64,000 nt of DNA from Adineta ricciae (Eukaryota; Rotifera; Eurotatoria; Adinetida; Adinetidae): contig CAJNOJ010000030.1 in NCBI GenBank assembly GCA_905250025.1, forward strand, positions 186,001 to 250,000, read 5' to 3'. The position numbers and the translations under genes were made by a program. The notes under the pieces were generated by a model. It saw only the letters and a program-made list of their open reading frames with translations. It had not been told where the DNA came from and did not search any database. Numbering within the stretch: position 1 is the first letter of the stretch; every line of letters starts with the position of its first letter. This document shows, in pieces, positions 22,228 through 37,906 of this stretch.

Positions 22228-24578
22228 ATGGTGCTACTTGCTGATAGAAGACTGTTTTTAATATCCTTTGTAATCTTTGGTGTACATAGAATCACTGCGG
22301 ATTTGTATAGACATCTGATATTTCTAAATAATGATAGTGATATAAATTTATTGGCCAACAGCATACATGAGAAATTAGTTGAAAGCATCAGTTATCATCG
22401 AGAGTATGAGACGAACGTTATCGAACAAAAAACAATGCTACTGGGTGATGCATCGGGGTCCGGAGATGCCAATGGTAAGAATATACACTAGCCTCTCAGT
22501 GATTCCTACACTCTGTTCCTTCCTAAGCGAAAACTACTGCTATTATGCTGTTTTACCCTTTAGACACTTCCACAACAGACTTCACCAAAATAACCATTAA
22601 TACAACACTTGTGTCAACAGTTTTCTCTACAAGCTCAACCACTGAATCAAGCACAAGCACACTTACTATTCTGTACACTCCTGAAAAATGTGAAAATGCA
22701 ACTCATGCGAAGTTACCAAACGGTACTTGTGTATCCAAGGGATCAGCCTTAGTAACACATATTTTACAGCATCTTTCTCTCATTTCTCTCTTTACATAAT
22801 AGACATTTGTTCATCAAACACTCAACTCACCCAATGCAACAGACAATGACAAGGCTGAAGCACTTGCCTTGTATTTTGTCTCCATTGAAGATTCCAGCTC
22901 TTCTCCTTCCTCCAACTCAACGATTATCTTAGCCCTTACCGACATAGAACGAATTCTTGATAATCTTACTGATGTTACCGCCAATATCAGTTCATCGGCA
23001 TCTTTTCTCGTGGCTCAGCCAATTAATCGAACCATTGAAAAAGGAATCATTTTAGGTGCTTCAGTCTACAGTCAAAGCAGCGGCGAGATCGTCACCACCC
23101 TCAATAAAGGTCGTATCATATCCAGTTCGAATTTAACAACAGCAGCTATCATTGACAACACAACTCTGGATGGCGTTACTTCACTCAGTGTCCTCATCAT
23201 CAATCATCCAACGTCCTTCCGAAATGCTGACAACACCACCAACAAAACTATCGCATCTTCACTTGCTATTCTATCGGTTCAACCACACCATTTCATTAAA
23301 TCCATCAACATCTCCCTATACTTTCAACTTCTTAACGGCTCACGTCCAAGTGACGACCTAGACTATCGATGTTCATACTTTAACACAACTCATCACACTT
23401 GGGAAGAGCACGGATGTTCATCAGCACTCTACAACCACATCTACAATCGGTACGAGTGCTACTGCAATCATAACACATCATTTGCACTCATCTGGACACC
23501 CAAGATACCACTCACCTCACATCTCGATGCACAAGACATTGCATCACTCGTTGTCCAGTTCATCTCCATTACGTGCTTCATCATTGTCATCGTACATGGA
23601 CTCGTCACTCAACTGTCCAATCGACTCGGCTCTGTCCAGGCTCGACTTCTTCTTCCACTCATATCCGCTGCAACGACCACACTTCTCTTTATTTTCTACA
23701 TCGCACTAGCACTCACTGTCTACAAACACACACCGTCGTCGACAACTACGAATCGATGCTTTGTGAGCTCGAGCGTATTGATGTTCATCACTTATTTTCT
23801 CTTGATCTTCATGTTTTGTGTGAAGAGCAGCGTGGGATATTTCAACTATCTACGATTCGTGCACTTGTTTCCTGAGCCATCGCATGGCAGACTATACTTT
23901 CTGTTGCTGTTATCATTTGTTGTGTCTGCTGTGTGCACATCACTGGCCGTCGGACTGAACTCGAACACTGCACTAAACATCACCGAACTGTATCGATTCA
24001 GACTGTGCTGGTTTAGTCGAAGTGTGAACTACTATTTTCTGACGATTCCAGCATGTTTGTTTGTGTTGGTGAATGTGGTGATGTTGATTGTTGTTGGGAG
24101 TCGAATCGTGAATCATGCTCGACATGCGACTTCGCATCATCAATCGTACGAGCGAATGAAGCGATGTGTATTGGTATTGATGTCGTCGAGTATCAGTCAA
24201 GGCGTTGGTTGGGTGTTCGGTCCGTTGATTGGTATCGATAACAAGATAACTGCGACTGTGTTCGGATGGATATTTGTGATACTTATCGGACTTGAAGGTC
24301 TTTGGTCAGCATCAATATATCTCATTGTGCGGCTACAATATTTGGATGAACAAAAGCGTGTGGTGGCTGCTAGGCTGGTTGAGAGAGCTAAATGGTTTGT
24401 CGAATGTGAAATATACTCGCGAGAAGGTATTGAGAGTAAAGAACATGGTTGCTATATACCAAGAGAAGTGAAACATCGATTTAGAGATGAAGAAAATGAA
24501 CCAGTATACCTGGAGGAATCTTACACAAGACATTTTGATAAATTAACGGATACTGATGATGCATTGTTATATTTTTAA
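22228..24578 (+). CDS. Adhesion GPCR 2
   Basis: Three exons (22228-22474, 22564-22751, 22803-24578) join in phase to 736 residues. A signal peptide (LFLISFVIFGVHRITA) and a short acidic region lead into a Ser/Thr-rich stalk and the two-cysteine module CENATHAKLPNGTC. The GAIN-like domain ends in a GPS motif CYCNHNTSFALIW, with H and T kept at -2 and +1 but Asn at -1. Seven membrane segments follow with FNYLRFVHLFPEP (TM3-loop) and QGVGWVFGPL (TM6). The cytoplasmic tail is specific to this copy and ends YTRHFDKLTDTDDALLYF. From 22681 to 24305 the gene is almost identical to adhesion GPCR 3. AATAAA overlaps the stop region at 24577. Confidence 0.9.
22681..24305 (+). repeat. Homogenised tract shared with adhesion GPCR 3 (copy A)
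   Basis: This 1,625-bp tract pairs with 27296-28920 at a constant offset of 4615 and no net indel. By eye the substitutions sit only near the two ends. From 22984 to 24175 I found no difference. It includes one intron, the GAIN/GPS region and almost all of the membrane domain. Confidence 0.93.
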
Positions 24579-25988
24579 ATAAAGAAATTGTTACACTTGT
24601 GTTATGTGGATATTCTATGGGAAATCATGATACTGGACCGAATGTATAGAATATTGAATAATGTAAAATTCTGTTGTATTTATTCAAACTGTATTGTAAA
24701 GATTAGGTGAAATGTGGCGCTATGAGGAACGTTGAAGACATGCGTCAGAAAATTTGAAAGCAACTATTCGTATATATTTGATTCTCATATAGTTTGAGCA
24801 CGAGAAATTGAAATGCAATTTGTTCTTCGTGGTTTTTGTGATTAATTCAATGGATTTCAAATAAATATTCATACAATACACGAGTCTGAATACATAAGAA
24901 TAACAAATCATTCTTACCAAACCAATAATGAATTATTTTTTAAATAATAACAAGTAAACAATCAATAAAAAATTTCGTTGTAGCCCCAATGTATTGTATA
25001 GCCGAATAGGAACTTGAAAAAGAGATTTTCATGGTCAAAAATAATTTCGATACTTGATCATTTTTTTGCAGAGAGAATAATGTAAAAGAAATTGTATGTA
25101 GACATTGAAATTGGATTAACTTCTGTCCTCATACATCTTTTTCTCTATTTGTTCTCCATGTGTTGTCAAGAAGTTGTATAGTGTCTTCCACGGAACAAAA
25201 TATAATCGATTCATTAAGATTTCATCAGAAAGAAATATATGAAAATTTGAGTCATATTTTAGTGTAACATAGTATCAGATTAGATTGGAATTTAAAACTA
25301 AACATAATTGTTCTCCATATGAAAACAAAAATCGATCGGATCAATATGTAAAATCACGATTGTACATCATTTGAATTCAATACTAATAAAACAAATTTCT
25401 GACGAAGGCAGCACTGGAAAAAAAGGACAAGAATCATGAGTTTGAAAGAAAATCACACCTATAGTGAAAAAAAAAGAACTAAAATATAACTGCAGTTATC
25501 TGGCATGCTTGACAACATGTTTTGAAATATTATACTAAGTACATGTTTTGACTGTAATCCATAACAAACATGGCTGCGTACTGTGATAGCTACAGATAAT
25601 TGTATTCTTACTTGAATGAAAAGTGCGTGCAATGTTACATATGATTTCTTTTTGTCCGGCCGGGATGACGGATTCTCTCGCTCAATCGGCAATCTAGCAG
25701 GTAGCTTCTCTACAAACTTAACTATTTTGGTTTGTATTTTTCACATTATGAAAGTTTGAGTTAGCTTGTATGGTTTCGCGTTTGCAAAATGTTGAATGCA
25801 TTTATTTGAGCACAAAAGAGTCTGGAGTAGATGACTGAGTAAAGTTAAACTTCGGATGTTTGTGTGATATAGAAATATGAAGAATCTTCATCCAAAGTAT
25901 GAGAAGTCTTCAAGAGTTGCACGTGTGACCTAAAAGTCGCAGAATTCATGTCATATGCTTTGTCTATTTCTTTTCTCGTAGATTATCA
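24579..25988. other. Intergenic stretch between adhesion GPCR 2 and 3
   Basis: About 1.4 kb of AT-rich DNA. Short open frames occur on both strands but none has recognisable protein features. No mobile element or RNA gene was seen. Confidence 0.45.
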
Positions 25989-28900
25989 ATGAGAAATATT
26001 AATAGAAAACTCTATTTTAACTTACTTCTCATCTTCAATGGTTATGTCATTACCACAGAATCATATGGTCATGAAATTTTTTCGAATGATGATACGCATC
26101 TAAGCCGAATAATGTATAACGAATTAATTCGAGAGATCGAACATCAGCAGAGACTTCTACGAAGTGTGACTGATATGAGTGCAACTGGTACGGCAGGAGG
26201 TAGCCCAGGTGAAACAATAACAGAAGGTTCTGGAGAAACTACAGGTAAGAACGTGTCATCTATTTGCATTATATTCGTTACATATTTTTGTCTAGTTATG
26301 GAACTAACGAGTGTTACCTCGTGGATCAGCATAGGCGTCAGCTCTGACCAAACACCCGGTGAATATCATAGTCTTAGCTATAAACATCTCAGAATTTATT
26401 TGAGGACGGCAATCTTTGGCGAGCTTATACTTCAAAACATAAATGATGATTAACTTCTTATCACTCTCTTCACATACTCATAAGATTTAGTGAACTCGAA
26501 CGTTGCCATATCAAAATGATTCTCACCATTTTCCATTTATTTTAGCATCGCCGTCCACGTATACGGATGATGTTTCTTCGGTGTCTATACCTCATGGATC
26601 CTATGAATCGGTAACACCCTCAACAAGCAGTATTTCTATCCCTAGTACTACTTCCAACCCTGACTATACGCAACAACCGTCAACAGGAGCTACTTCGCAG
26701 AAAGAATCGTATTCAACCATCCTATCTGAAACAACATCTCACTCTGCAACGCCCATCATAGATCACAGTACTGAATCTTCAGAAAGTTCAACAGATATTA
26801 TAGTTACCGCAATATATTCCGATGAAACTGCACTACTAACCATCAGTCTCGACCAATCTTCTGCATCTTCAGAAGGATCGATGTTTACCGTTACGGATCA
26901 CGATATGTCCTTAACTACCACAAATGAAACTATATTGACCATCTCCACACTTACACCGGAATCAACAGAATATCAGACAACACCCTTGAGCGCCATATCT
27001 GACACCAGCTCAGCAATCGTCAGCGATACTTCTTTGTACCACTCAACAATGACGGCTAACGTTCCTATTACAACCATATCAACTACCACAACCACAGCAA
27101 CCACCACAACCACAGCAACCACCACAACCGCATCAACTACCACAACCGCATCAACTACCACAACCACAGCAACTACCACAACCACAGCAACCACCACAAC
27201 CGCATCAACTACCACAACCGCATCAACTACCACAACCACAGCAACTACCACAACCACAGCAACCACCACAACCACAACTGCCACTTCGTACATTCCTGAA
27301 AAATGTGAAAATGCAACTCATGCGAAGTTACCAAACGATACTTGTGTATCCAAGGGATCAGCCTTAGTAACACATATTCTACAGTATCTTTCTCTCATTT
27401 CTCTCTTTACATAATAGACATTTGTTCATCAAACACTCAACTCACCCAATGCAACAAACAACGACAAGGCTGAAGCACTTGCCTTGTATTTTGTCTCCAT
27501 TGATGATTCCAGCTCTTCTCCTTCCTCCAACTCAACGAATACCTTAGCCCTTACCGACATAGAACGAATTCTTGATAACTTTACTGATGTCACCGCCGAT
27601 ATCAGTTCATCGGCATCTTTTCTCGTGGCTCAGCCAATTAATCGAACCATTGAAAAAGGAATCATTTTAGGTGCTTCAGTCTACAGTCAAAGCAGCGGCG
27701 AGATCGTCACCACCCTCAATAAAGGTCGTATCATATCCAGTTCGAATTTAACAACAGCAGCTATCATTGACAACACAACTCTGGATGGCGTTACTTCACT
27801 CAGTGTCCTCATCATCAATCATCCAACGTCCTTCCGAAATGCTGACAACACCACCAACAAAACTATCGCATCTTCACTTGCTATTCTATCGGTTCAACCA
27901 CACCATTTCATTAAATCCATCAACATCTCCCTATACTTTCAACTTCTTAACGGCTCACGTCCAAGTGACGACCTAGACTATCGATGTTCATACTTTAACA
28001 CAACTCATCACACTTGGGAAGAGCACGGATGTTCATCAGCACTCTACAACCACATCTACAATCGGTACGAGTGCTACTGCAATCATAACACATCATTTGC
28101 ACTCATCTGGACACCCAAGATACCACTCACCTCACATCTCGATGCACAAGACATTGCATCACTCGTTGTCCAGTTCATCTCCATTACGTGCTTCATCATT
28201 GTCATCGTACATGGACTCGTCACTCAACTGTCCAATCGACTCGGCTCTGTCCAGGCTCGACTTCTTCTTCCACTCATATCCGCTGCAACGACCACACTTC
28301 TCTTTATTTTCTACATCGCACTAGCACTCACTGTCTACAAACACACACCGTCGTCGACAACTACGAATCGATGCTTTGTGAGCTCGAGCGTATTGATGTT
28401 CATCACTTATTTTCTCTTGATCTTCATGTTTTGTGTGAAGAGCAGCGTGGGATATTTCAACTATCTACGATTCGTGCACTTGTTTCCTGAGCCATCGCAT
28501 GGCAGACTATACTTTCTGTTGCTGTTATCATTTGTTGTGTCTGCTGTGTGCACATCACTGGCCGTCGGACTGAACTCGAACACTGCACTAAACATCACCG
28601 AACTGTATCGATTCAGACTGTGCTGGTTTAGTCGAAGTGTGAACTACTATTTTCTGACGATTCCAGCATGTTTGTTTGTGTTGGTGAATGTGGTGATGTT
28701 GATTGTTGTTGGGAGTCGAATCGTGAATCATGCTCGACATGCGACTTCGCATCATCAATCGTACGAGCGAATGAAGCGATGTGTATTGGTGTTGATGTCG
28801 TCCAGTATCAGTCAAGGTGTTGGTTGGGTGTTTGGTCCGTTGATTGGTATCGATAACAAGATAACTGTGACTGTGTTCGGATGGATATTTGTGATACTTA

Positions 28901-29172
28901 TCGGACTTGAAGGTCTTTGGACAATTACCTTGTATATCATAATTCGCCTTCAGCACATGGATGAGGTAAAGCGAATAACTGCGCAGAAAGATTTGACAAA
29001 ATCTACGAAACTCTCATCTGGTAAAAGGAAAGAGAAACTGGATGTGCATGCAGAAGAAAAGCGTTCTCAGCAAGTTCACAGCCCATCAACAGATATATTG
29101 AAAAATTCGACAATTCGGGAAAATCGAGAAGACATAAGCCGAGCAAGCATTGACGCAGTGAGACGGTGGTAA
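25989..29172 (+). CDS. Adhesion GPCR 3 with a mucin-like threonine stalk
   Basis: Three exons (25989-26244, 26546-27366, 27418-29172) join in phase to 943 residues. After a signal peptide (YFNLLLIFNGYVITT) comes an unusually long Ser/Thr-rich stalk of about 300 residues. It ends in eleven six-residue Thr/Ala/Ser repeats, likely densely O-glycosylated. The two-cysteine module CENATHAKLPNDTC, GAIN-like domain, GPS motif (NHNTS, Asn at -1) and seven membrane segments follow, nearly identical to adhesion GPCR 2. The cytoplasmic tail differs completely from copy 2 and is Lys/Ser-rich (QKDLTKSTKLSSGKRKEKL), suggesting different intracellular partners. Ligand unknown. AATAAA lies near 29220. Confidence 0.9.
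27076..27273 (+). repeat. 18-bp minisatellite encoding the Thr-rich stalk
   Basis: Eleven consecutive 18-bp units encode (T/A)(A/S/I)(T/S)TTT-type hexapeptides. Units alternate between ACAGCA-type and GCATCA-type starts in pairs, giving a higher-order period of 72 bp that repeats about twice. The tract stays in frame, so copy-number change would alter stalk length without breaking the protein. Confidence 0.92.
27296..28920 (+). repeat. Homogenised tract shared with adhesion GPCR 2 (copy B)
   Basis: This is the partner of 22681-24305. Just outside it the genes differ: on the left a minisatellite here and a short Ser/Thr stretch in copy A, on the right TM7 wording and cytoplasmic tail unlike copy A. 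Confidence 0.93.
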
Positions 29173-29488
29173 TAGATTGATTTGTTATGAACTTTGACGA
29201 TTTTTGAATATTATTTTTTTAATAAACTAAAGGCGTGTCTCTGGTATAAAACTTCCGTTTAACAACATATTTTTACGAAAGGAATAAAGACACTGAGAGT
29301 TTATGATCGAGTGATTCGCCTAAAAGTTTAATTCAAAGTAATTTCATCACTGAGGTGCAGTGTGTGGGTGTTTTTATAATTGATACTGCACAGATCATAT
29401 TGTAATGTAACAAAAATAAGCACGAACGAAAAAGATAATCGATATATACGCATACAGTGTGGTCACAGGATATACTGCCAGAAGCTAG

Positions 29489-32779
<3,291 letters not shown>

Positions 32780-34772
32780 AGAGAGAAAGAAATCTTCTTC
32801 GATTTTAGTTCCCTTTTCTTCTGTTATTTTATTCAATAAATCTATTCCTATCTGCGTTCCTCTCATTTTTTGTTGTTGTTTTAAAGTAAATGGTCAAAAT
32901 TGATTATCAATCTCCGAATCTTTCGATGTTCAACGAACTGTTCAGACCGATATGCAAATGTTTTTTCATGCTTCATTTCTGTCGATCGATGATGAACTAA
33001 TAGTAGAAATGAGATTTCGGAAAGATAATTCTTCTCGATTGACAACGATTATAAGCACGGACGTCGGAACTATCTCGGCTATTCTGCATCACATTCATGA
33101 ATAGTTTATTAAGATTATTTCCAATATCTATTCAAGGAAATAGCAAACAAATTTTCCGTCAAGAAATGTGTTTGGCATGTGCTTTGACAATTTATTGAAG
33201 TAGTCAATTTTAATTATTCAGTTAATGTATATTAGATTTTTTTCCTTACTAACTATTATTCACATGTAAAGTTCAAATTGAGTTGCGTAGAAAAAGTTTT
33301 CTCGTTGAATAATCTTTCGTCATAATTGATCTAGCTGCAGACAAAATGAAATCAAAATCGAATTTCTGTTAGTGTCGAGAGAGAGATTTGTAGCGTAGAA
33401 CATGGTAATGACATTTTCTCCCTCCCTTTCTCTCTCTCTTCTCTATATTATAGCGTGATCAAAAGTTCTTTCGAAGAATAAGTAATAGTCAATATTTTTC
33501 TATCGGATTATTAATTGTTCGGTACCAACGACGAGAACAAAGCTAATACTCTAATTTTAAATAAAGACGAAAGAAGAATAATCAAAGCAAAAAGTCGATA
33601 CAATTCACGAAGTTGAGGAGAAAAAAGGTCAAATAATTTCATGGGAAAGCAAATCGGAAGTCGATGACGTTGAGAAATGATGAATCCATAAACTTGTTCG
33701 TTCTTAATGCTGATTGTGCGCATGTTTCTCTCTTTCACTATCTCTCTCGCATGTTACTCAAACTATGCTGATGAATGCATACAATCCGATTAATAAATGA
33801 AAGCTTACATTATTACGATGGATGTTGTCGATGCGATTCTACCTCTCGATCCCTCAAGCAATAATTTGTACATTTGATCGATTTGTCTCGAACTAGCTAT
33901 GCCTTAACTAAAAACAACAAACAGATCAATGCATGATGTTTATCTATCTCAATTCTAAAGTTGATACCTTGACAGACTTTGCGCACTGTTAGATCTCCGA
34001 GAGCAATAAGAAAAAAAAGAAAATGATGATGACAGAATGTCTATAATCACATTTCCTACATCAGCAGACACATGCCGACGAATGCATGTCTTCTCTCTCA
34101 ACGCATCAGTCAATCAAAAAATCTACTGCTGAGCTGAATACGTACATACACAAGAGAGATAATCGAAAGAGACACTCTGTGCTCTATAGAAATAGTGCCG
34201 ATGGACTTCATCATCTTCTTCCTTCTCTTCTTCTTCTTCTTCTTCTCTTCCTCTTTTTTTAATATAAGTCTATTCTAATAATAAAATGATGATTCAATTG
34301 TCGCTTTATTTTACATACAGAGAAGAAATGAATGTTTCTATTCGAGCAAGCGTTTCTTCCTATCTCTCTCTCTCTCTCTCGCTCTGCGCGCGTTCTCGTA
34401 AGGCAAATATTTCCAAGTATCTATGTCGCTATCTCGCTTAGCAATGGAGTTCAAGCGAAAAAAGGAGAGTAGAAAGATAATGCTTTAATCGGGACACGAC
34501 ACTTGAAGAAACGGCTAGTAAAAATCTATCATCCCTCGCTCTCACGAGAACGAGCACGTCGTATTCTACAAGTATTTTCCGTTTTTCTCCCTCCCTCTGT
34601 CTCTCTCTCTCTCTGCATATTCTTTTCTCTTCATCAACAGAAGAAAATATAGCAAAAAAAGAGGAAAACTAACAACAATCGAAGCGCTATTCTTCATATA
34701 CATAGACAACACTGGAGATCAGCCGTATTATTTACAGAATTTGAAATCTGTTTAATTTCATTGATAATCAGA
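32780..34772. other. Long intergenic region upstream of the nicotinic receptor
   Basis: Nearly 2 kb without a supported gene. The first part holds the SEC23 3' UTR (AATAAA near 32836). The remainder is rich in CT/GA simple sequence near 33423-33445, 34205-34260, 34360-34395 and 34588-34618. It may include a long 5' UTR and promoter of the receptor gene. Confidence 0.5.
34205..34618. repeat. Cluster of pyrimidine-rich simple repeats
   Basis: Several separate CTT and CT tracts (around 34215-34258, 34363-34382 and 34590-34615) lie within 420 bp upstream of the nicotinic receptor gene. They are low-complexity DNA and could form a polypyrimidine promoter element, but nothing here proves that. Confidence 0.6.
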
Positions 34773-37603
34773 ATGTTGATCGTATTTCTAATACTGTTGT
34801 CATCGTTTGGTAAGATCAATTTGGCGATTGTATGTATCAATCTTTTAATTTATCGTTTAAGTTAATCTATCTTCCGAACAAAAATGTAATCGTGAACGAA
34901 TGTCTGTGTGGAACGCTGAGCAACGACTAATTTGTGATCTACTTGATAACTACCAAGTCAAATGGGGTCGACCTGTTAGGAATATGTCGGAAGACGTCGA
35001 AGTACGATTTGGTTTACAACTTATTCATATCAGCGATCTGGTACATCATATAAACAAAGGGAAAATTATGATTAATGAGTTTGTCTTTAGGACGAGAAAA
35101 ATCAAGTATTAATTACAAATCAATGGCAAATTTATGTATGTAAATCTCAATGTACAGATTGATTGTGAATGAGTTTCTTTTTTTCTTCTTCTTCTTCTTT
35201 TTTTTTACAGGAATGGGATGATGAAGCCTTGACATGGTAAGTTGTTAGGTGAATGTCTTACTCGTAATGCTCTTCATGTTTATATCTTAGGGATCCTGAA
35301 GATTATGGTGAAGATGAAAATAGTTGAATGAAAATAACTACAATTTTTCATTTGTCTAGATAATCTTATGGATATACGTCTTCCTATTAAACGTATTTGG
35401 CAACCAGATGTCACGTTATACAACTAGTAAGTTCGTCATTAGAATCCCAAAAGATGAATTCAGTTAAGAAACCATCTGTAAGTCATTCATCTTTTTTTCA
35501 GAGTAACTAGCACACAAAAAGAACTAAGAAGAGGAGAGAAAGGCCAATATGCCTTACAGATATCCATTTACCCGACTCCTAGAGAGATCCACATGCTTGC
35601 TCATCATAATATTAGCCTAACTTACATAGCTTTTTTTATCTAGTGCTGATACACGTCTTGAAGAGAAACGTGAGGTGCTTGCAACTGTCTACTACAATGG
35701 AACTGTTCTTTGGAAGCCAATGTCAATTTTTAAGTCAACATGTCAAATTGACATCCGGTAGAGCAAAGAGGAACGAACTTTTCACTTATTTTGATATGTA
35801 CTTCATTCTTTTTAGACGCTTTCCGTACGATCGACAGAATTGTACGATGAAATTCGGCTCGTGGACATACGATAGTTCGAAAGTTAACCTTCAATTCTAT
35901 CGTAATATTCATCAATTTGACCTTCGATCATATGTCTTATCAAATGAATGGGCTATAACATATAATAATGCTTCACGTAATGAAGAGAAATATGGTATGT
36001 TTATTTATTAGAATGACAATCAAAATTCCATATAATTTTCCTTGTTTATTCAGACTGCTGTCCGGAAATTTATGTCGATTTAAAATTTAATATTACACTT
36101 GAACGACGAGGAGGATTTTATAATTATATTTTAATTTTACCATGCGTTTTACTCTCATGTTTGACATGCATTCTATTTTGGCTGCCGGTATAGATGAATT
36201 TTGCTTTTTTTTTCCTGCACATTTAACATGCATTTGATTGTATTTTGTAGCCGGAAAGTCCATCGAAACTCGTGCTTGGTAAGATAATTATTTTCCATTT
36301 GGAAATACTTAACTTGCTATCAATCTAGGAATGAACATTTTCACATCATTCTTTGTGTTGTTACTTCTGTTATACAAAAATATGCCATCCAACGCTGAAC
36401 ATATTCCTCGTATTGGTAAGTCAATGATGTTCTCATTTTCTTTTCCCACTGATACATCACGTTCTTTATTAATAAATAATGATAAAAGATAAGTATGCTC
36501 GGAAATACAGTACGAAACGTTTCTTATTCTTTACTCAATGGAAGAGATCGCAATAAAAATATAATATGTATATGTGAGAAGAATGTTCCTCCTATGTTTC
36601 GTTTTCATTTGTGGGAAACAACGGGCTATCTAATGCGATTTCCTAGTCACACATTGATTTCTGTCAAAGTGTAAACTAATGGATGAATGTTTAAGTATTC
36701 AGTCTTTTGTTTGAGTAGTAAACAGAATTAGTCAATGAAGTTCGGAAATAAAGAGGAAGGCAAAGAGGTACTGCTCACTACTGATATATACAAAGAGCCC
36801 TTCTTGCACTCAAAACAATGGCTAGCTAAAAGTAGATTTGACAGAACAAGCAATGAATGGATTCATAGGAGTATGACACTATTCGATAGGGAAATTTATT
36901 TCTTCACTTGCTTTCTAGGCGCGTACTATTGTTTAAATATGGGCATGATAGCCACATCAACGTTTCTATGTGCCATAGTTGTTCACATTTACTTTCGAGG
37001 CAATGGGCCGATGCCGCCAATGTTACGAAGGGTTCGTTGATTTGTAATATAAATTGAGCTTTTCTCGAAACAAAAAACATTTAGGTTTTTCTTGAATGGC
37101 TTGCACCATTGTTCCTCATGGTACCACATACAAATATCTATCAGCAACATGCAGTTAATGGATTAGTTCCTCCGATAAAAGCAACTTGTGATGGTGATAA
37201 ATTCGAGAAATTCGAATTGCTAAAAGAACGCTTCAAATCAGCTGGTGATAAACGTACTGTAACGGCGACGAATAATGATTCATTAGAGACATTAGAGATG
37301 ATGAATGATCATAGTTCTCACCATCATCATCATCACCATCATCACCCAGTTAGTCAAGAAAACTCCATAGCACAACAAATTCAGCAGCAGATATCCGCGT
37401 CAATCACATTTATGACTGTGGAAAGTGATTTGAAGGAAATTCGAGATTTTCTTCGAACAACTAGAAAACGTATGGAAGATAAAGAAGCCAAAGCAAAAAC
37501 AGTAAACGATTGGAAACAAGTTGCGCTTGTGCTGGATCGAACATTCTTTTTTATTTATTTAACAGCAATTATTATATGCCTTATTGTTATGTTTCCTCGA
37601 TAA
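34773..37603 (+). CDS. Nicotinic acetylcholine receptor, alpha-type subunit (divergent)
   Basis: This is a pentameric ligand-gated channel subunit with about ten exons. A signal peptide (MLIVFLILLSSF) precedes the ligand-binding domain with conserved NQWQIYEWDDEALTWDPED and the 13-residue Cys-loop CQIDIRRFPYDRQNC. Vicinal cysteines in YDCCPEIY of loop C mark it as alpha-type. M1 is FYNYILILPCVLLSCLTCILF. M2 is unusual: the entry reads PESPSKLVLGMN and the pore IFTSFFVLLLLL. M3 starts AYYCLNMGMIATSTFL after an intron of about 500 bp. The M3-M4 loop has a run of nine histidines near residues coded at 37322-37346. M4 ends VMFPR. The long intron contains an open frame that I regard as non-coding. 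Confidence 0.92.
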
Positions 37604-37906
37604 ATCGTCTATCTATTTTCTCTGTTCCTTTTATTTTGTCAGAGTATATGTATTTATTCGTCCGGTAATGAGATACAACGAAGATATAAACAAAAGCTAT
37701 ATGTTACCATATAATATTAATCATGCTACAAGGCTTTGAACATGGTTTGTGCTAGTGAGAAGCTTTTATACATGGAAATCTGAAGTTCTTTCTACTTAAG
37801 ATAATGATTGTTTAGAGTTATACGTATATGGACATGAAAAGAATCTTTGTATTGATATTCGTTGTATATACATATAAAAATTGAAAGGAAAATAGAAGTG
37901 TCATGT
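37604..37906. other. Short convergent intergenic gap
   Basis: The nicotinic receptor and the HPS4-like gene converge here with about 300 bp between their stop codons. The gap must hold both 3' UTRs; no other feature is visible. Confidence 0.5.

Noticed and set aside
23152..23875. Several overlapping open frames inside adhesion GPCR 2, repeated identically in GPCR 3
   Set aside because: They are other-frame shadows of the receptor exon. Their conservation only reflects the near-identical DNA tract.
26973..27293. Valine-rich open frame on the minus strand opposite the receptor stalk
   Set aside because: It is the mirror image of the ACC/ACA minisatellite; the low-complexity Val/Ala sequence has no independent support.
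36735..37040. Open frame covering the long intron of the nicotinic gene
   Set aside because: Only the part from about 36918, after a CTTTCTAG acceptor, matches nicotinic M3. The upstream part has no receptor features and would disrupt the M2-M3 link.
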